Notes: generated by a model not told the origin, from the sequence alone. Shown: positions 32,621 to 44,767, numbered from the stretch's first letter. The stretch is 64,000 nucleotides of DNA from Lolium rigidum (GCF_022539505.1 NC_061509.1:207476254-207540253), one strand, 5' to 3'. Made by a program: numbers and translations.

Positions 32621-33482
32621 ATGGCTAAACCTAAAATGACAGGCATGTCGACCATGACTAGTGCACGCAAGAGAAGAACCTGCAGCGAGCCAGTATGTGC
32701 TTAGTACATGTATCATATCTTATCTTGTGCTTATTTCTGCTACATGCTATTATCTGATCTCTACATTACATAATACATGTTTGAATAGTTAATTGTTGTA
32801 ACTATGTTTGCAATATTATCAGAATGCAGTTGTAATGAAGCAGTCATCATTAGAAGATAGTCGCCAAAAAAGGATCTGTAGCGACCCTGTGCAACATTAT
32901 GATGTAGGTCTGTGCTTAGTACATGTTCCATACATTGTTCTGTGCTTATTTATGCAACTTGTTATTATATTATATCTACATTGCATAATACATTTTGAAT
33001 AGTTCACTGTTGTAACTATGTTTGCAATATTACTAGAATGCTGTTGTAATGAAGAAGTCCTTAGTAGAAGATAGAGGGGCAAAAAAGGTTCCGTAGTGAG
33101 CCTATGCAACGATATAATGTAAGTCTGTGCTTAGTACTTGTGACTATCTCATATCGATAATGCTTAATACATGTTTGCATAGTTCATCGTTTAACTCTTT
33201 TTGTATTATTATCAGAATGCAGTTGTGATGAAGCAATCTTCATCAGAAGTGAGACCCACAAAAAGTTCTGATCTTTCTTCTGATGCATCCTCTCATAGCC
33301 GTCAACCAAGACCATTCCTTTCATCAAACAGTAAATATCTCAAGGATGTATTGTATGAAAAACCTGGTGTTGCTGCTTTAAGATCTGTAGATGATATGTT
33401 GAAAAAGTGTACACAAGATTCAATCAAGGCGATTGCCAAATATCATCGTGTTATTGATGATGCTAATAGAAGCCCTCCATGA
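32621..33482 (+). CDS. Small spliced gene at the right end of the CACTA element (139 aa predicted)
   Basis: Coding exons 32621-32692, 32823-32903 and 33216-33482 join in phase 0 with GT/AG introns and end at TGA 33482. A further copy of the second exon, 33037-33118, has a one-base insertion and an in-frame TAG, so I assume it is skipped. The protein is basic and Ser-rich at the start (RKRRTCSEP, then NAVVMKQSS repeated at two exon starts) and ends with a helical segment (LRSVDDMLKKCTQDSIKAIAKY). No family is recognised. A role like the second (TnpA-type) protein of CACTA elements is possible from its position next to the subterminal array, but nothing in the sequence proves it. Confidence 0.5.
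32693..33215 (+). repeat. Duplicated intron-exon units in the right-end gene
   Basis: Blocks GTGCTTAGTACATG (near 32697, 32914, 33127), TACATAATACATGTTTGAATAG-like and GTAACTATGTTTGCAATATTA recur, each followed by an exon starting AATGC.GTTGT.ATGAAG. The unit of about 200 bp is intron plus exon. Middle copy: exon disrupted by a one-base shift and TAG. Confidence 0.8.
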
Positions 33483-33660
33483 TTATATGTAATTTTTTTA
33501 TTTGGGCACATTAATTGCCTTGTAATTATCCTGATTATTTTATTTGTGTATGTAATTGTGTATATCATTGATATCAGATTTTAGGCCCAATAAATTTAAT
33601 GGGCCTTCTCATAAGCCTAACTTGGCTGGCCCAGAGAATGCAAGTTGACTAGTCAAACGA
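33483..33660. other. 3' flank of the right-end gene
   Basis: AT-rich sequence directly after the stop codon, probably the 3' UTR and end of transcription, running into the GGCC-rich subterminal array. I see no separate feature. Confidence 0.35.
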
Positions 33661-34560
33661 CCAGGTCCCTACTACTTACTGGGCCAGCCCACTTACTGTA
33701 GTGTGGGACCCACTTTTATTTTGGGTCGGCCCACTTACTTATTGGGCCAGCCCAATTGCTTTAAGGTGGACCCCACTCACTAACTGGGCCGGCCCGGTAA
33801 CAGGTAAGTGGGACCCACGTGCTTATTGGGCCAGCCCACTTGCTTTAAGGTGGACCCCACTTACTAACTGGGTCGGCCCGATAACAAGATAGTGGGCCCC
33901 ACTTTATTTTTGGGCCGGCCCACTAACTTATTGGGCCAGCCCACTTGCTTTATGGTGGACATCACTTACTAACTGGGCCGGCCCGGTAACAGGAAAGAGG
34001 GACCCACATGCTTAGTGGGCCGGCCCACTAACTTATTGGGCCAGCCCACTTGCTTTATGGTGTACCCCACTTACTAACTAGGATGACCCGATAACAGGAA
34101 AGTGGGACCCACATTCTTATTGGGTCAGCCCACTAACTTATTGGGCCAGCCCACTTGCTTTATGGTGGACCCCACTTACTAAATGGGTTGGCCCGATAAC
34201 AGGAAAATGGGCCCCACATGCTTAGTGGGTCGGCCCACTTGCTTTATGGTGGACCCCACTTACTAAATGGGCCGGACCAATAACAGGAAAGTGGGCCCCA
34301 CATGCTTAGTGGGCCGGCCAGTTTGCCAGTTGACTGGTCAAACGAAGGCATTCGGCCTGGCCCACGTGCTTAGTGGGCCGGCCCATTTAAGTTTTGACAA
34401 TCGACCATACAGGTTAGGCCCGGCCCACGTACATAATAGACCAGCCCAATTATATAGTTGACCGGTCAAACTAAGTCAGCTGGCCCGACCCGCAAACTAA
34501 ATGGGCCGGCCCGCTTAAGGCGTGGCAGGCTTCGTGTGGTCCTACCATCTACCACGGGGT
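33660..34560. repeat. Right subterminal tandem array, unit about 80-110 bp, GGGCCGGCCC-rich
   Basis: Blocks GGTGGACCCCACTTACTAA, TGGGCCGGCCC, GGTAACAGGAAAGTGGGACC and ATTGGGCCAGCCCACTTGC recur with spacing of roughly 80-110 bp between 33765 and 34330, then become irregular. Many copies of the palindrome GGGCCGGCCC could form hairpins. Confidence 0.88.
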
Positions 34561-34830
34561 TTCAGCCGGTTAACGGTGTTAACTGACAGTTAACGGTGTC
34601 TGCCACGTGTCAGTTTGCATGTCGTCAGCAGTCAATGGCCTCCCAAAAACACTTCTGCAACGGTCCAATTTTCTGTGCCGGAAGGGCGCCCAAACGCGGC
34701 GAATCGAAAAAAACGTGGTAGGACTTTGCCTGACGCAGTTTGGACCACAGAACCCATATCGTCGGGTTAGGCCCATATGCGACGAAAAAGGGGCCAAACT
34801 TGACAAAAATTGGACGTTGAGTATCAGAAC
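34561..34830. other. CACTA right subterminal region
   Basis: Non-repetitive sequence between the array and the right terminal repeat, with GCGACGAAAAA, TCGTCGGG and AACGTGG motifs of the kind seen at the left end. Minus-strand frames here read into the gypsy pol fragment only across the insertion junction. Confidence 0.45.
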
Positions 34831-34843
34831 TTTTCTTGTAGCG
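34831..34843 (-). repeat. CACTA right terminal inverted repeat
   Basis: TTTTCTTGTAGCG followed by the target copy TCA at 34844-34846. One base differs from the perfect inverse of the left end (CGCTA for CACTA), within the terminal pentamer. Confidence 0.88.
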
Positions 34844-35262
34844 TCAGCAAGTTCCCTAGGTACTCCTGACATGTCAGCTGGATACTATGCGAAGATTTCC
34901 CAGCACTCACAGAGGAACTCGATGAGGGCGGTTTTCTATGCACGATCCAGGTGTTGGTCGCGATGGATGTTGTCTTCTTGGGATCTGTTGGGTGGATTTG
35001 CACTTCCTTGGAGTCTTTTGAGGTGTCGAAAGCTTGCTCTTGCAAGGATCTACCCCCGTATGGCAACACATCATGGTTGGTGGTGAATTTTGTCACCTAG
35101 TACTCAACATGCATTCCAAACGACTCGGAAATTTTGTTGAAATCTCTGTCGCACTTATCTGACAATGCGAAGCTTCCACTGACCATTATTGGCCGTTGGG
35201 TCCAGGAATCCTCCACAAGAGGTATGCGTAATGCGGCACTGCCATGAACCTGGTGTATGCGG
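34844..35262 (-). pseudogene. pol fragment of Ty3/gypsy element F (protease to reverse transcriptase linker)
   Basis: The minus strand carries a conserved gypsy segment: FMAVPHYAYL and SGSFALSDKCD near 35160-35245, then IHPTDPKKTTSIATN and, at the CACTA junction, MSGVPRELA. At its right boundary it continues in frame from the protease at 54260-54556, ignoring the 35263-54259 insertion and one TGCGG copy. At its left boundary it continues to 97-1. Frame shifts occur between these landmarks, so the copy is dead. Confidence 0.75.
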
Positions 35263-38200
35263 TGTGACGCCCCCAAACCGGTATCCTGAGGATTCCAGCG
35301 ATCCCGCCGAAATCCGCACGATATCGATTCAGAGACGCCCTCCGACATGACGTGCGCGACGAATCACACACGTGATGCCAGAGGAATTAACACGAGCGGT
35401 AACATTACAACAGGATTACAATAGAGCCCACAAGAGACATATATTACAACAACGACTCCAACGAGTCAAGATACAAATATACAATACAAAGATCCAAATC
35501 ATACATAAGATCGAATACATCCGAGTACGGACAAGATACAAATTGGACTAAGAGTCCTGAAGATAACCAGCGGCGTCCATAACCCTGCCCAGGCCAAGCC
35601 GGAAGGGTAACCTTGCTAACGTCGTCATCTTGTACTCGTCGAAGTCGGGCCATCGGTTGCCGACAAAAGGGAGGAAGCAAAAGAGAAAGGGAAAAGGCGA
35701 GAGTAAGTACCAAGGAACGAACTCCGGCACGTACTTAGCGAGACTAGAAATGGCTATGCTCGCCGAGCGAGTATAAATATATATCGCCTGGGGCTATATG
35801 GTAGGTTCAGCGGCAGCAAAACTATAACCAATAGAGACACACTACAACATCCGTCTACTCAGATAAGATAAGAGAGCGCATAAGGTAACAGATAAAATAC
35901 TACACAAGCATAACCCAACCGATTACACATATCCCCTCCAACAATTGCGAAGAGGCAATGTAAAAGGCACTCAACGGTGGACAAGTTTTATTAGGTATCG
36001 GTTGTAGTAATGCTATATTACTACGCAAGTTATTAGCAGATTATTAGCAATAATATAACGGTGTAAGTTGTTCTATGATCAAGTCATACAGCTCCAAGTC
36101 GTCCATAACCGCGGACACGGCTTATCGATAAGATGTACACCCTGCAGGGGTTGCCCAAATGTAACCATACGCATGCTCGACCCACTTACGACAGGTGGAT
36201 GTCTCACAACAAGACCGTTCCCAGTTCAACAAGAAAGTCTAGGGGGGCCACCCAACTAAGCTACCCGTGACGAAGTCCGGCCGTACTCCGAAGAGGACTC
36301 AGAGGTTTGCGCCGGTGGCTAGGCGTGCAAACCACACGCTTCGCTAAACGTCCCGCAAGGTACAGTACAGAATATAAACACCCGAAGGTAACAGTAAGTA
36401 AACACCCGAAGGAAACAGTAAGTAAAGCATGGCATACATGGCATAGGCAAATAAAACCAAGGTTGTGGCCCCCTTTTCAACTGACTTGAGAAAAGGTAAT
36501 GGGTGAGGGGGGTCCCAGTGAATCCCCACGCATGGGTAGAGCGCTCAATCTCGGAACCGATAACAAGAAGTCGGGTCCTAGGGGACATTAGCAAGTCAAA
36601 GTTCCGATGCTTTCGCAAAGGGGCTCACAGATGCCTCTGCTTACAATTTTAGTTGTTAACAAATAAGTAAAGCATGTGTATCTCCAACAACTGATATAGC
36701 ATGTGATAACCTCCCAACAACCCAACATATCCCGATAACGATCGATCGAGATAAACAACAGAACCTAAACACGCCTATGACTCGCAAGGCTCAAACATCA
36801 AGCAACGGCTATGGATAAGGAATGATACATATAGGATTATTATGGTAAACAAGTGGAATAGGACACGTGACTCGATAAAGAATCGCAACATAAAGATAGC
36901 AGTGCGAGGGAGAGAGTAAATAGGTGAAGAGAGGGGGCTCGCCTGTGAAAAGCTGCAGGAGAACTTGTCGAAGAACTCGTCGTATCTCACAACACCACTT
37001 CGCGATCCTATCCGGGAAGAAGCAAATGCTGGAACACACAATGTATGCAATCTTACTACTACGGATAAAGAAGATCCAGCATGATCAAGATGATATGCAT
37101 GACATGGCAAAGATGGTGCGATGCATCTTATCCAAATTAATCGGAGTCGAAACCCCGGACAAACAAATTAGGTTGGAGTTGCATTTTCTACCGACACAAT
37201 TAAGTGTTGATTAGCATGTCAGTAGCATGGCAAGGGTGAGCTACTTCAATATTAAACGGAGCGGGGAAAACCATAGTCGGTATCCGAAATACTCCGCATA
37301 TATGTTAGATGAACATGCACGACTATCAACGTGCGACATGATGCGAGATGCAAACAGATGAATGGATGGCATATTCATGATCTTCACATTTTTCTGATCA
37401 AAATTGATATAGAACACTTTTTCATTTGAGTTACAGATTAAAAGTTATTAACAGAATAGTTTTTATTATTGAAAATAGATTTACAGAATATAATTAATCG
37501 AGAAAAGGACCCAAAAACAATTTTCGGAAAGGGGGAAGGACCCCGGGTTACTTTGCAAAATATCCAGGGGGTTCTGCAGAAAATGGACAGGCCAAGGACT
37601 GCGGGTTGATAGAATAAAAGATGCAGGGGCCTAAACACAAAAGTTGCAGATCTGGATCTGGGGAAGTTTTCTCACCAAGAGGGATCTGAGCCGGAGAGGA
37701 TGACGGGGAGGGCCCACGGCCACGTCGGACGCCACGCTAGCGAAGCTTGGTCGACGCGCGGGATGCCGCTCGCGGCGAGGAGGAGGCGGTCACCGCGGAC
37801 AGACAAGGTGCGCGCGGGCGGAGCAGAGGCCTCCAGGATGCGCGGCTTGGCGCAAACGATGCGCCTGGTCGGCGCGGACGCGAAGGTGGCGGCGCCGCTG
37901 CGGAGGTCGTCGGACGCTGCTGGCGGCGGGATCTCGCGGAGGAGCCCGCATCAAGGCGAGATGGAGAACCCGAGCAAAGTAGATGGCCGGGATGTCTGGA
38001 GGAGCGCGAGCTCACCGCGAACTCGATGGCGTGCTCGAGAAGGGGCGAGGAGGTCGGTGGTCGCCGGAATCGACGTCGGAGCGCGGTGGCCGGCGCGCGG
38101 AATCGGCGAGCGTGGCGACGAACTAGGACCTCCGTGTCGATTACTTGCGCATGGTGGTAGAGGGAGCGAGGCGCGTCGTTTGGTGGTGGTGGCGTTGCTC

Positions 38201-38847
38201 GGGTGGCTTGTAGCGCCGGCAGGTGGAGCCGTGAGGTGCTGCCGGGTTCGTTGCTCACGCAGAAGAGGGAAGATGAGGAAAAGAGGAGAGAGTGGCGGCG
38301 CCGGAGGGAGGAAGATGAGAGGCGAGCTAGGGTTCGGAGAGGGAAGATAAGGAGAGTGGGATCACGTGGTGGAGGGCGTCGGTGGTGGAGGACCGGGGCA
38401 CTCACGCCCTCGTCGTGAGGAGAAAGACGACAACGGGGGCGAGATTCTTTTCCCACGAAGGGGTACGGGCCGTAAAGGGGAAGAAGGAGGTGGGCTGCTC
38501 GAGCTGGAGGAGATGGGCTTCGGCCAAGGGGAGATGAGATGGGCCGGAGGAAGGAGAGAGCCCGGGGAGGGTTAGGGTAGATTTTTATTTTGAAACTTCT
38601 TTTCCTTTTCTTTCTCAAAACTGTTTTGCAAATATTTTTATATACGAAAATAGTTAGAGAAAATTATGTTTTCATCTGAGACAAGAAGAGGGAGGTTATA
38701 TATATAAACCATATGATAGAGAGAGAAAATTAGTTTTTATTTAAAATAATTTTATTTGATAAAACCTTGTGGATGATATGATGCATGATGATGCTAAAAG
38801 AAAAAGAACAAACAATTCTATTGGGGTCCTACCACAGGCACGTAACA
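35263..38847 (-). repeat. Long terminal repeat 1 (3' LTR on minus strand), 3.6 kb
   Basis: It aligns end to end with 39605-43219. By eye it is about 96-97% identical over most of its length, but clearly lower at about 37690-37990 versus 42010-42320. On the minus strand it starts TGTTACG and ends GGCGTCACA. The last 14 bases at the right (ACAGGCACGTAACA) differ from LTR 2 (CTGGGCCGTTACA). Long open frames in its GC-rich part (for example minus 37737-38618) are broken in LTR 2, so I do not call genes. Confidence 0.8.
36378..36426. repeat. Short tandem duplication in LTR 1
   Basis: AACACCCGAAGG.AACAGTAAGT occurs twice in a row; the matching place in LTR 2 (about 40720-40770) has the same pair with small differences. 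Confidence 0.7.
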
Positions 38848-39604
38848 GATCGACATCAGCTAACACAGGGATCGCGCCCCGAGATCCCAGGTCCAGGTAC
38901 GGGGGAAAAGAGGCGAACTATCGGTTCTTCTGGCGACGTGTCGATCTCCTCGACACCACTAACAAGAATTCTTGCTCCAGCTTGGGCGGTCGACACCACC
39001 AACAAGAAGTCGTTGTTCCGGTGATGATGATGGCTCCGGAGAAACAAAGGAAGGAGTAACAGTCACACGGATCCACCAATTCAAGTAACAAGGGCGAATA
39101 GTAAGAGTAGTCGGTATGGGGGCCAATCCATCCCGCACCCAAACTATTAACCCTGAACATAAATAGGAGAATCGTGTGACCAACTCTCGGATCTCAGATT
39201 GACGATATCGACAAGCATTGTCAGCGAAGATTCGACGGAGCCAAAGAACAAAGAATTGTAGAAAGATCAGAGAGGCATAGATGACATCAATGGAGAAGAC
39301 GAAGGTTAGCCGCCGGTGATGTTCTTCTGTCGGAAGGTCTTCAAAGATCGATCCTATTAGGTTAAGGCAGAGATCGTCCAACCCACGTGGAAGCCTAAGA
39401 CTCAGAGAACCAGATAAGAGAAGATTCAAAACGCGCAAAGGTAAGACGAGAAAGAATATAGGTAAGGAGAAAAATCAGAGCTAACCAGATCTATCCAACG
39501 AATTTCGAAAATAGGTTTTGACACTAGAAACAACGTCCATTGGCAAGGTTATCCTACAGGCTGGACTAGTGGGATACCGTCAACCTGAGGCTCTGATACC
39601 AACT
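38848..39604 (-). mobile_element. 0.76-kb non-coding interior of an LTR retroelement
   Basis: Lies between the two 3.6-kb LTRs. Next to LTR 2 is a primer binding site (39590-39601). No gag or pol motifs are visible on either strand, so the element depended on proteins from another element, as in the LARD/TRIM class. I see no clear polypurine tract next to LTR 1. Confidence 0.65.
39590..39601 (-). other. Primer binding site, initiator tRNA-Met type
   Basis: The minus strand reads TGGTATCAGAGC, the complement of the 3' end of plant initiator tRNA-Met, placed 3 bases inside the LTR 2 end at 39605. This fixes the transcription direction as minus. Confidence 0.85.
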
Positions 39605-42600
39605 TGTGACGCCCCGGAACCGGTACCATGAGGATCCCAGCGAACCCGCCGAAATCCGCACGATATCGATCCAGAGACGCCCTCCGACACGACGTGCGCG
39701 AAGAATCACACACGTGATGCCAGAGGAATTAACACGAGCGGTAACATTACAGCAGGATTACAATAGAGCCCACAAGATACATATATTACAACAACGACTC
39801 CAACGAGTCAAGATACAAATATACAATACAAAGATCCAAATCATACAGAAGATCGAATACATCCGAGTACGGACAAAATACAAATTGGACTAAGAGTCCT
39901 GAAGATAACCAGTGGCGTCCATAACCCTGCCCAGGCCAAGCCGGAAGGGTAACCCTTGCTAACGTCGTCTTCTTCTACTCGTCAAAGTCGGGCCATCGGT
40001 TGCCGACAAGAGGGAGGAAGCAAAAGAGAAAGGGGAAAAGGCGAGAGTAAGTACCAAGGAACGAACTCCGGCACGTACTTAGCGAGACTAGAAATGGCTA
40101 TGCTCGCCGGGCGAGTATAATATATATATCGCCGGGGGCTATATGGTAGGTTTAGCGGCAGCGAAACTATAACCAATAGAGACACGCTACAACATCCGTC
40201 TAATCAGATAAGATAAGAGAGCGCACAAGGTAACAGATAAAATACTACACAAACATAACCCAGCCGATTACACATATCCCCTCCAACAATTGCGAAGAGG
40301 CAATGTAAAAGGCACTCAACGGTGGACAAATTTTATTAGGTATCGGTTGTAGTAATGCTATGTTACTACGCAAGTTATTATCAGATTATTAGCAACAAGT
40401 ATAAGGTGTAAGTTGTTCTATGATCAGGCTATACAATTCCAAGTCGTCCATAACCGCGGACACGGCTTATCGATAAGATGTACACCCTGCAGGGGTTGCC
40501 CAAATGTAACCATACGCATGCTCGACCCACTTACGACAGGTGGATGTCTCACAACAAGACCGTTCCCAGTTCAACAAGAAAGTCTAGGGGGGCCACCCAA
40601 CTAAGCTACCCGTGACGAAGTCCGGCCGTACTCCGATACGGACTCAGAGGTTTGCGCCGGCGGCTAGGCGTGCAAACCACACGCTTCGCTAAACGTCCCG
40701 CAAGGTACAGTACAGAATATAAACACCCGAAGGCAACAGGAAGTAAACACCCGAAGGCAACAGTATATAAACATGCATGCGCCAAATAAAACCAAGGTTG
40801 TGGCCCCCTTTTCAACTGACTTGAGAAAAGGTAATGGGTGAGGGGGGCCCAATAATCGTCCCCACGCATGGGTAGAGCGCTCAATCTCGGAACGGATAAC
40901 AAGAACTCGGGTCCTAGGGGACATTAGCGAGTCAAAGTTCCGATGCTTTCGCAAAGGGGCTCACAGATGCCTCTGCTTACAATTTTAGTTGTTAACAAAT
41001 AAGTAAAGCATGTATATCTCCAACAACTGATATAGCATGTGATAACCTCCCAACAACCCAACATATCCCGATAAGATAACAGATCGAGATAAACAACAGA
41101 GCCTAAACACGCCTACGACTCGCAAGGCTCAAACATCAAGCAACGGCTATGGGTAAGGAATGATACATATAGGAGTATTATGGTAAACAAGTGGAATAGG
41201 ACACGTGACTCGATAAGAATCGCAACATAGGGATAGCAATGCGAGGGAGAGAGTAAAATAGGTGAAGAGAGAGGGCTCGCCTGTGAAAAGCTGTAGAAGA
41301 ACTTGTCGGAGAACTCGTCGTATCTCACAACACCACTTCGTGATCCTATCCGGGAAGAAGCAAATGCTGGAACACACAACGTATGCAAGTCTTACTACTA
41401 CGGATAAAGAAGATCCAGCATGATCAAGATGATATGCATGACATGGCAAATATGATGCGATGCAACTTATCCAATTAAGCGGGATCGGAATCCCGGACAA
41501 ACAATTAAGGTTGGAGTTGCATTCCTACCGGCAATTTTAAGTGTTGGTTAGCATGGCATAACATGGCAGGGGTGCGCTACTTCAATATTAAACGGAGCGG
41601 GGAAATCTTAGGTGGATATCCGAAATACTCCGCATATATGTTAGGTAAACGTGCATAACTATCATCGTGCGACATGATGCGAGATGCAAACAGATGTATG
41701 GATGGCATATTCATGATCCTTATGTTTTTCTGATCAATTTTCATATAGAAAACATTTTCATATGAATTACAGATTAAAAGTTATTAAGGGAATAGTTTTT
41801 CAGCATTTTTAAATATAGAAACAGATTTATTTAAATAGAAAAGGGCCTGGAAATAATTTCCAGAAAGGGTGAAGGACCCCGGGTTGGTTTGTTAAAGATC
41901 CAGGGGGTTATCAGAAAATCGTCCGCGCCAGGGGCTGCGGGTTCAGAAACAAGAAGTTGCAGGGGCCTAGATGCGAAACAGCTAGATCTGGATCTGAGAA
42001 ACAGTTTCTCACCGAGGATGGGCTTAGCCCGAGAGGATGACGGATGGGGCCCGCGGGTCGACGTGGAGGCCAGCGTGGCGAAGCGTGCGTGTATGCACCC
42101 AAGGTGCTCGATGCCGGGCGCGGCGAGGGAAACGGTGGTGACCACCGCAGGGCGGCATGGCGCGCGCGAGCGAAGCAGGGCGCCCCAGCAAGCGCGCGTG
42201 GTACCGTTCGAACCGCCTCGTCGAGCTCGACCAGAAGGTGGCGGCGCCGCTTGCAGGAGGTCGTCGGAACGCTGCCGGCGGCGAGGATCTGCGGAGGAGC
42301 AGCCGGCATCAAGGTGAGATGGAGAACCCGGAAGCAAAGTAGATGGCCAGGATGTCTAGGAGGAGCGCGAGCTCACCAGGAACTCGATGGCGTGCTCAGA
42401 AGGGGCGGAGGAGGTCGGTGGTCGCCGGAATCGACGTCGGAGCGCGGTGGCCGGCGCGCGGAATCGGCGAGCGTGGCGACGAACTAGGACCTCCCAGGTC
42501 GATTACTTGCGCATGGTGGTAGAGGGGAGCGAGGCGCGTCGTTTGGTGGTGGTGGCGTTGCTCGGGGTGGCTTGTAGCGCCGGCAAGGTGGAGCTGTGAG

Positions 42601-43219
42601 GTGCTGCCCGGGTTCGTTGCTCACAGAGAGAAGAGGGAAGATGAGGAAAAGAGGAGAGAGTGGCGGCGGCCAGAGGGAGGAAGAGGAGAGGCGAGCTAGG
42701 GTTCTGGAGAGGGAAGATAAGGAGAGGGGGATCACGTGGTGGAGGGCGTCGGTGGTGGAGGACCAGGGCACTCACGCCCTCGTCGTGAGGAGAAAGACGA
42801 CAACGGGGGCGAGATTCTTTTCCCACGAAGGGGTACGGGCCAGAAAGGGGAAGAAGGAGGTGGGCTGCTCGGGCTGGAGGAGATGGGCTTCGGCCAAGGG
42901 GAGATGAGATGGGCCAGAGGAAGGAGAGAGCCCAGGGGAGGGTTAGGGTAGATTTTTATTTTGAAACTTCTTTTCCTTTTTCTTTCTCAAAACTGTTTTG
43001 CAAATATTTTTATATACGAAAATAGTTAGAGAAAATTATGTTTTCATCTGAGACAAGAAGAGGGAGGTTATATATATAAACCATATGATAGAGAGAGAAA
43101 ATTAGTTTTTATTTAAAATAATTTTATTTGATAAAACCTTGTGGATGATATGATGCATGATGATGCTAAAAGAAAAAGAACAAACAATTCTATTGGGGGT
43201 CCTACCCTGGGCCGTTACA
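39605..43219 (-). repeat. Long terminal repeat 2 (5' LTR on minus strand), 3.6 kb
   Basis: On the minus strand it starts TGTAACGGCCCAGGG (43219) and ends GGGCGTCACA (39605), with TG..CA termini. It is the partner of 35263-38847. The base after its outer end begins CCAGT, which does not match TGCGG at the left of LTR 1, so the pair is not flanked by one target duplication. Confidence 0.82.
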
Positions 43220-44767
43220 CCAGTGAACATGGTTATCGCACAACAAGCAACTTAATAAGAGATAAAGTGCATAATTACATATTCAATACCACAATAGTTT
43301 TTAAGCTATTTGTCCCATGAGCTATATATTGCAAAGGTGAATGATGGGATTTTAAAGGTAGCACTCAAGCAATTTACTTTGGAATGGCGGGAAAATACCA
43401 TGTAGTATAAGTAGGTATGGTGGACACAAATGGCATAGTGGTTGGCTCAAGTATTTTGGATGCATGAGAAGTATTCCCTCTCGATACAAGGTTTAGGCTA
43501 GCAAGGCTTATTTGAAACAAACACAAGGATGAACCGGTGCAGCAAAACTCACATAAAAGGCATATTGAAAACATTATAAGACTCTACACCGTCTTCCTTG
43601 TTGTTCAAACTCAATACTAGAAATTATCTAGACTTTAGAGAAACCAAATATGCAAACCAAATTTTAGCATGCTCTATGTATTTCTTCATTAATGGGTGCA
43701 AAGCATATGATGCAAGAGCTTAAACATGAGCACAACAATTGCCAAGTATCACATTACCCAAAACATTAATAGCAATTACTACATGTATCATTTTCCAATT
43801 CCAACCATATAACAATTTAACGAAGGAGAAACTTCGCCATGAATACTATGAGTAGAAACCAAGGACATACTTGTCCATATGCTACAGCGGAGCGTGTCTC
43901 TCTCCCATAAAGTGAATGCTAGGATCCATTTTATTCAAACAAAACAAAAACAAAAACAAACCGACGCTCCAAGAAAAAGCACATAAGATGTGATGGAATA
44001 AAAATATAGTTTCAGGGGAGGAACCCGATAATGTTGTCGATGAAGAAGGGGATGCCTTGGGCATCCCCAAGCTTAGACGCTTGAGTCTTCTTGATATATG
44101 CAGGGGTGAACCACCGGGCATCCCCAAGCTTAGAGCTTTCACTCTCCTTGATCATGTTGCATCATACTCCTCTCTTGATCCTTGAAAACTTCCTCCACAC
44201 CAAACTCGAAACAACTCATTAGAGGGTTAGTGCACAATATAAATTGACATATTCAGAGGTGACACAATCATTCTTAACACTTCTGGACATTGCATAATGC
44301 TACTGGACATTAGTGGATCAAAGAAATTCATCCAACATAGCGAAAGAGGCAATGCGAAATAAAAGGCAGAATCTGTCAAAACAGAACAGTTCGTATTGAC
44401 GAATTTTAAAATGGCACCAGACTTGCTCAAATGAAAATGCTCAAATTGAATGAAAGTTGCGTACATATCTGAGGATCATGCACGTAAATTAGCTTAATTT
44501 TCTGAGCTACCTACAGGGAGGTGGACCCAGATTCGTGACAGCAAAGAAATCTGGAACTGTGCAGTAATCCAAATCTAGTACTTAGTTTTCTATCAACGGC
44601 TTAACTTGGCACAACAAAACACAAAACTAAGATAAGGAGAGGTTGCTACAGTAGTAAACAACTTCCAAGACACAAAATAAAAACAAAGTACTGTAGGTAA
44701 AAACATGGGTTGTCTCCCATAAGCGCTTTTCTTTAACGCCTTTCGGCTAGGCGCGAGAAAGTGTGCA
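43220..44767 (-). mobile_element. 3' non-coding region of an Athila-like element, truncated
   Basis: It shares blocks with 47843-50230 and more distantly with 59112-61330, for example TTTACTTTGGAATGGC, GGTATGGTGGACACA, TATTCCCTCTCGATACAAGG and GGGCATCCCCAAGCTTAGAC. No gene. The sequence stops at the LTR 2 terminus (43219) without its own 3' LTR. Confidence 0.65.

Larger units (their letters stand above)
98..34843. mobile_element. CACTA (En/Spm-type) DNA transposon, 34.7 kb, non-autonomous
   Basis: The left end is CACTACAAGAAAA (98-110) and the right end is TTTTCTTGTAGCG (34831-34843), the inverse of the left end with one mismatch (CGCTA for CACTA). TCA flanks both sides (95-97 and 34844-34846), the 3-bp target duplication known for CACTA elements. 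The flanking minus-strand gypsy frame is uninterrupted when the insert and one TCA are left out. Tandem arrays lie near both ends (about 420-2010 and 33660-34560), as in other CACTA elements. I found no TNP2 catalytic region inside, only its N-terminal associated domain, so the copy is probably mobilised, if at all, by transposase supplied elsewhere. Much of the length comes from later insertions. Confidence 0.88.

Noticed and set aside
33660..34560. Plus-strand frames rich in Trp/Thr/Gly/Pro
   Set aside because: They are translations of the GGGCCGGCCC tandem units.
37737..38618. 293-codon minus-strand protein in LTR 1
   Set aside because: Broken in the matching part of LTR 2, Ser/Arg/Pro-rich and GC-driven.
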